64,000 nt of DNA from assembly GCA_001724275.1 (NCBI GenBank), contig MEDZ01000003.1, positions 157,230-221,229 on the forward strand. Reading direction: 5' to 3'. The translations under genes were made by a program, and so were the position numbers. This stretch comes from Gemmatimonadetes bacterium SCN 70-22 (GTDB lineage Bacteria > Gemmatimonadota > Gemmatimonadetes > Gemmatimonadales > Gemmatimonadaceae). The notes under the pieces were generated by a model. It had not been told where the DNA came from. It searched no databases and worked only from the letters and a program-made list of their open reading frames with translations. Below, in pieces: positions 60,977-64,000 of this stretch (positions are counted from its first letter, which is position 1; each line of letters starts with the position of its first letter).

Positions 60977-61462
60977 TCAGCCGGCCAGGGGGGCGACTCC
61001 GAGGGCGCCCACCCCGCGTGTGTCTCCGGTGACGAGTCGCCGATGGAAATCGACCTGCCCGAGATGGTACGCAAGGTGAGTCGCCAGATGCAACAACCCG
61101 CGGCTCACCGGGAGCGTGGAGTTCGCCACCGTCATCGTGCCGGCCATGCGCTCGTGGGGAAGGGCCTCGAGCGCCTTTCCGACCTCGGCGGCGGTGATGT
61201 CCACGAGCGCCGCGAGCTCGGCGCGTGACGCGCCGCGGGTGCTGAACTCGGCGTCGCGATCGCGCACGTATCCCGAGCCGCCGAGCCCTGCCCCGACATT
61301 GCTGCGCAGGTTTCCGCAGAGGTGAAGCACGAGCGTCCCCCCGCTGTTCGGGGCGCCGGGGGGGAGCGCCCACACCGACTGGTCATCGGGATAGGCGAGG
61401 ACCTCGGCGCGGAGCGCAGTCAGCTCCCGAGCCAGGACCAACACGAAGTCGTGAGCCGTCAT
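60977..61462 (-). CDS. DinB-family protein
   Basis: 161 residues, four-helix bundle of the DinB/YfiT type. Metal-ligand histidines appear in LVLHLCGNL and near the end in HLATHLAYHLGQVDFHR. Such proteins are often stress-induced and some are thiol transferases (for bacillithiol, mycothiol) or hydrolases; the substrate is unknown. Start ATG overlaps the DUF1080 gene stop by four bases, making it the last gene of a three-gene unit. Confidence 0.82.
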   Translation of the reverse strand: MTAHDFVLVLARELTALRAEVLAYPDDQSVWALPPGAPNSGGTLVLHLCGNLRSNVGAGLGGSGYVRDRDAEFSTRGASRAELAALVDITAAEVGKALEALPHERMAGTMTVANSTLPVSRGLLHLATHLAYHLGQVDFHRRLVTGDTRGVGALGVAPLAG

Positions 61463-62532
61463 GGAATACGCTCCGCGGTCGCCTCGACCTCGGCGACCCT
61501 GACGATGAGGCGCGCCGGCCGGCCCGGCTCGCTGATGAACTCGGCGGTGCCGGCCGTGTGCTGGAAGTCGAAGCTGGTCGCGTCTCGCGGGATGAGCTCG
61601 ATCTGGACGCCTCGCCCGAACGGGTCGAGGAAGAGGTGTGCGCCGCGTCGGGTGACGACCGCCACGGTTTCTGCGCCGCGGCGATAGGTCCCGACGAAGC
61701 GCTGCAGCGCCGTGGGAGAGAGGGAGATCCTTGGCCGACTCGCGCGGGGGCCGCGCTCGTCGGATGGCGGGTCGGGGAGCGGCCGCACCCAGAAATTGCG
61801 ATAGCGGACCGGGTGATCGTGATCCTGGAGCACGAACGGCAGCGCGTCGGGGTGCCTCGCGTACGGATCGGCGACCAGCCAGTTGGTGCGCCCCCACAAC
61901 TCGGCGTTGTCCTGCACGAGGACCCCGTTGTGGAAGACGGTCATGCGCGCGGGTGACACCAGCGCGCCGTTGGCGCCGAAGCGCGGGCGGCGGAAGACGA
62001 CGTCGTACGATTGCCACTCGCCCGGCGGGCGCGACGCGTTGACGAGGGGTGGGTGCTGCCCGTACAGCGCCGCGGCCTGCCCGTCGGCGTAGGTCTGGTT
62101 CCGGTACGAGTCCAGCACCTGCACTTCGTAGTTGTCCATGAAGTAGATGCCGCTGTTGCCGCGTCCCTGCCCTGTCCCCACGGCCGGCGACGGTGTGGAC
62201 CATTCGACGTGCAGCTGCACGTCGCCGAACGCCCGCCTGGAGACGATGGCGCCGGCTCCGGGGACGGTCTGCATGTAGCCGTCCCCGACGACCCACCGGG
62301 CGGGCGAACCGTCGCGTGCCGTCCACTCGTCGAGGGACCGCCCGTCGAACAGCACGACGGCGTCGCTCGGTGCGAGGCCCGGCTGCGCCCCGGGGGTGAC
62401 GACGGGAGGCTTGGGTCGGTCGGGGTCGTGGACCTTCCAGCGATGCCCCGTATCCTGCGCCGCCGAGACGCTGGCGGAGAGCACCGTCAGGAGCAAGAGG
62501 GGCGGGGCATGGCGGAGGAGGGGCGGGAACAT
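61459..62532 (-). CDS. Secreted DUF1080 (3-keto-disaccharide hydrolase-like) protein
   Basis: 357 residues, signal peptide about 1-25. Residues about 40-245 are the concanavalin-like DUF1080 fold, with VVLFDGRSLDEWTARDG at the start, GNSGIYFMDNYEVQVLDSY in the middle and FVLQDHDHPVRYRNFWVRPL at the end. An extra C-terminal beta domain (about 270-355: LQRFVGTYRRGAETVAVV, RLIVRVAEVEATAE) resembles the DUF3471-like modules found after hydrolase domains. Likely acts on oxidised sugars or glycosides outside the cytoplasm. Twelve bases after dodecin. Confidence 0.85.
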   Translation of the reverse strand: MFPPLLRHAPPLLLLTVLSASVSAAQDTGHRWKVHDPDRPKPPVVTPGAQPGLAPSDAVVLFDGRSLDEWTARDGSPARWVVGDGYMQTVPGAGAIVSRRAFGDVQLHVEWSTPSPAVGTGQGRGNSGIYFMDNYEVQVLDSYRNQTYADGQAAALYGQHPPLVNASRPPGEWQSYDVVFRRPRFGANGALVSPARMTVFHNGVLVQDNAELWGRTNWLVADPYARHPDALPFVLQDHDHPVRYRNFWVRPLPDPPSDERGPRASRPRISLSPTALQRFVGTYRRGAETVAVVTRRGAHLFLDPFGRGVQIELIPRDATSFDFQHTAGTAEFISEPGRPARLIVRVAEVEATAERIP

Positions 62533-62544
62533 GCAGCCGCGCGC

Positions 62545-62748
62545 TCAGTCGGTGAGGATGAAGGTGACCTTCATGGTGACGCGGTAGGTCGTGATCTTCC
62601 CGTTTTCGCAGTCCACCTTCATCTCCTTGACCCATGCGCCCCGGATGTTGCGCAATGTCTGGTTGGCGCGCTTGATGCCGGCGGCCATGGCGTCGTCGAA
62701 GGACTTCTCCGACGAGGCGATGATCTCGGTGACCTTGGCGACGGACAT
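62545..62748 (-). CDS. Dodecin
   Basis: 67 residues, the usual size. VAKVTEIIASSEKSFDDAM, the central WVKEMKV tryptophan region and the last strand YRVTMKVTFIL match the dodecin family, which forms a hollow dodecamer storing flavin or CoA. A GGGAGGA seven bases before the ATG is a good ribosome site. First gene of dodecin-DUF1080-DinB. Confidence 0.92.
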   Translation of the reverse strand: MSVAKVTEIIASSEKSFDDAMAAGIKRANQTLRNIRGAWVKEMKVDCENGKITTYRVTMKVTFILTD

Positions 62749-62856
62749 GACATCCTCCCGCGTGACAGGTTGGCGAGTTCCTCGGTGGGGCGGCCAGGGC
62801 GATCGGCCGCTGCGCCACGTTTTCCAAGCAACCGCAGCGTGCAGGATGACGCAAGG

Positions 62857-62896
62857 CATCGCGGCCGCCGCCCCGGAGGGGGCAGCGGCCGCGATG
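62857..62896 (-). terminator. Terminator of the TTHB210-like gene
   Basis: CATCGCGGCCGC and GCGGCCGCGATG, a perfect 12-bp stem, about 45 bases after the stop at 62940. Confidence 0.65.
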
Positions 62897-62939
62897 TCCC
62901 TCTGTGGAGCGCCCGAGGGGCAGCCCCGCCGATGCGGGA

Positions 62940-63794
62940 TTACTGCGCCGCCTGCTTGGCCACGAGTCCGTCGAGGGCGATGCGGTACTCCTTGGCCGCC
63001 GCATCGTACTTGATGGAGTAGGCGTTCGGGTACATCCCCGTCGAGGTCACCTTGGCCGGCACGGCAAGCGGGAAGGTGATGCCCTCGGACTTGCCCTTGG
63101 CCGTGTCGATGAACGCCTTGGTGATCATCGGCTCGAGGAAGATGAAGCGCCCGTCGTAGGAGCCCCAGAGGAAGGTGCTGGTGAAGGTCTTGTTGTTCGG
63201 CGGCGGCTGCAGCTCGGGGGCCGAGGTGTCGAGCCAGTGCATGCCCATGAAGGGGACCGCAGCGGCTGCTGGCGGGATGTTGGCGAGGGTCGACATCGCC
63301 ATGTAGCCGCTCGGGACATACTCGGCTGCCGGGAAGACCCCCGTCTTGGCAGCGAAGTCCGGATTCGTGGGGAGCAGGGCGTTGCGCTGCGCCGGAGTGA
63401 TCTGGTAGAAGTGGAAGTCGAAGTGCGGGTGCGTGTAGACGTGCTCGGGTTCGTGTCCGGCGGGGTTCCAGTCGAGCATGACGTGGTTGAAGCCGGTGTA
63501 GGCGGCCTCCGCGGGGAGCGTGAGGGTGAGCATCGCCGCCGCGGGCAACCCCGGGATGGTGGCCTGCGGGAGAGTGGCCATCGCCGTCTCGGAGATCGCC
63601 ACACCTAACGATGCCGGCTTGCCGGCGTTGTCGAGGATGACGTAGCTGCGCGCCGTCCCCTGGCCCAGCGCCTGGGCGTCTCCATAGACGAGGCGCTGGT
63701 TCGGGCCGGTGGATTCGTTCTCGGAGCAGGCGGTGGTCCCGGTCGTCATCCCCACGAGCGTGGCGATCATGGCCGCACGGGCCAGGGGCCGCAT
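62940..63794 (-). CDS. TTHB210/DUF5602-like lipoprotein
   Basis: 284 residues from ATG 63794, chosen because a TATAGT (63851-63846) sits just before the upstream ATG 63842 and would start transcription after it. Lipobox cysteine in GTTACSE (about residue 23). The body has SYVILDNAGKPASLGVAIS, HVMLDWNPAGHEP, THPHFDFHFYQI and a final GMYPNAYSIKYD, which I associate with the TTHB210-like group. Histidine-rich HPHFDFHFY could bind a metal. Function unknown; Thermus TTHB210 is reported under extracytoplasmic sigma control. Confidence 0.65.
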   Translation of the reverse strand: MRPLARAAMIATLVGMTTGTTACSENESTGPNQRLVYGDAQALGQGTARSYVILDNAGKPASLGVAISETAMATLPQATIPGLPAAAMLTLTLPAEAAYTGFNHVMLDWNPAGHEPEHVYTHPHFDFHFYQITPAQRNALLPTNPDFAAKTGVFPAAEYVPSGYMAMSTLANIPPAAAAVPFMGMHWLDTSAPELQPPPNNKTFTSTFLWGSYDGRFIFLEPMITKAFIDTAKGKSEGITFPLAVPAKVTSTGMYPNAYSIKYDAAAKEYRIALDGLVAKQAAQ

Positions 63795-63845
63795 GGCGGG
63801 GATGCGTGACTCGAGGAGCAACGAGGAAAGGAGCTGGAGCATTGG

Positions 63846-63851
63846 ACTATA
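63846..63851 (-). promoter_or_regulatory. -10 element of the TTHB210-like gene
   Basis: TATAGT on the minus strand, 51 bases before the chosen ATG. No clear -35. Nothing else was seen in 63852-64000. Confidence 0.35.
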
Positions 63852-64000
63852 CCTCACGAGGGGGGCTGGATCGGTCACTCACTTGGCGCACGCAGGGATG
63901 ATGATGCGGACGGGGATGACGCGAATGGGTGGAATTACCCCCCGGCAGGACGGGATTGCAGGCCGGCGCGACGTCCCGGTCGCGCCCCCTCGCCGGCGGG

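Overview
The window is a GC-rich (roughly two-thirds G+C), gene-dense bacterial chromosome segment. Gene content (arginine cluster with ArgR, type I plus type III glutamine synthetase, lutABC, many secreted M28/M15/S41 peptidases, PD40-propeller lipoproteins, PafA-like phosphatase) and the rarity of Shine-Dalgarno sites suggest a free-living Gram-negative of the Gemmatimonadota or a close relative. That placement is an inference from gene families; there is no rRNA to confirm it.

Layout. 1-7.9 kb: the start of a GltS-type glutamate carrier, a frameshifted FAS1 lipoprotein, then two arginine units. argR, argG and argH run leftward and argC, argB and argD run rightward from a palindromic ARG box that overlaps the argC -10 element. 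argR carries a 47-base C/G homopolymer just before argG. 7.9-17.5 kb: an outer-membrane barrel, a PafA-like phosphatase, an Smr-like protein, a PSMA-like peptidase, a tail-anchored protein with an [FeFe]-hydrogenase-like head, and a divergent MoeB-rhodanese plus hydrolase pair. 17.8-21.5 kb: a four-gene secreted cassette (subunit, PapD-like chaperone, second subunit, barrel with C-terminal beta domain), my best candidate for an undescribed chaperone/usher-like surface system. 21.6-26.6 kb: YggX-like protein overlapping a family 3 glycosidase, an NrtR-like regulator, small unknowns, a cold-shock protein and a small zinc ribbon.

26.9-41.3 kb is almost all leftward: HD/OB nuclease-like protein with zinc ribbon and SPFH protein; S41 peptidase with a PD40 lipoprotein; MerR regulator, SDR and a plasmid-type replication initiator; an acidic/histone H1-like protein; a giant multi-GAF histidine kinase overlapping an HD-GYP response regulator; and a zinc-ribbon membrane protein. 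41.4-57.3 kb: glnA (GSI), an L,D-transpeptidase divergent from a PLP lyase, an Ig-repeat lipoprotein, glnN (GSIII), an M15 peptidase followed by lutABC, a threonine dehydratase and another PD40 lipoprotein. 57.5-64 kb: tRNA-Cys, a patatin-like hydrolase, an M28 peptidase, a methyltransferase remnant, a dodecin/DUF1080/DinB operon and a TTHB210-like lipoprotein.

Three patterns run across the window. Many genes have a -10-like hexamer ending about six bases before the start codon, which predicts leaderless mRNAs. The heptamer CGTTAGG occurs 13 times by my count, all on the + strand before 22.6 kb and all on the - strand after 27.7 kb. An 8-bp purine repeat (AGAAGACG) abuts coding sequence at two distant loci. 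Strong GC hairpins close most transcription units.
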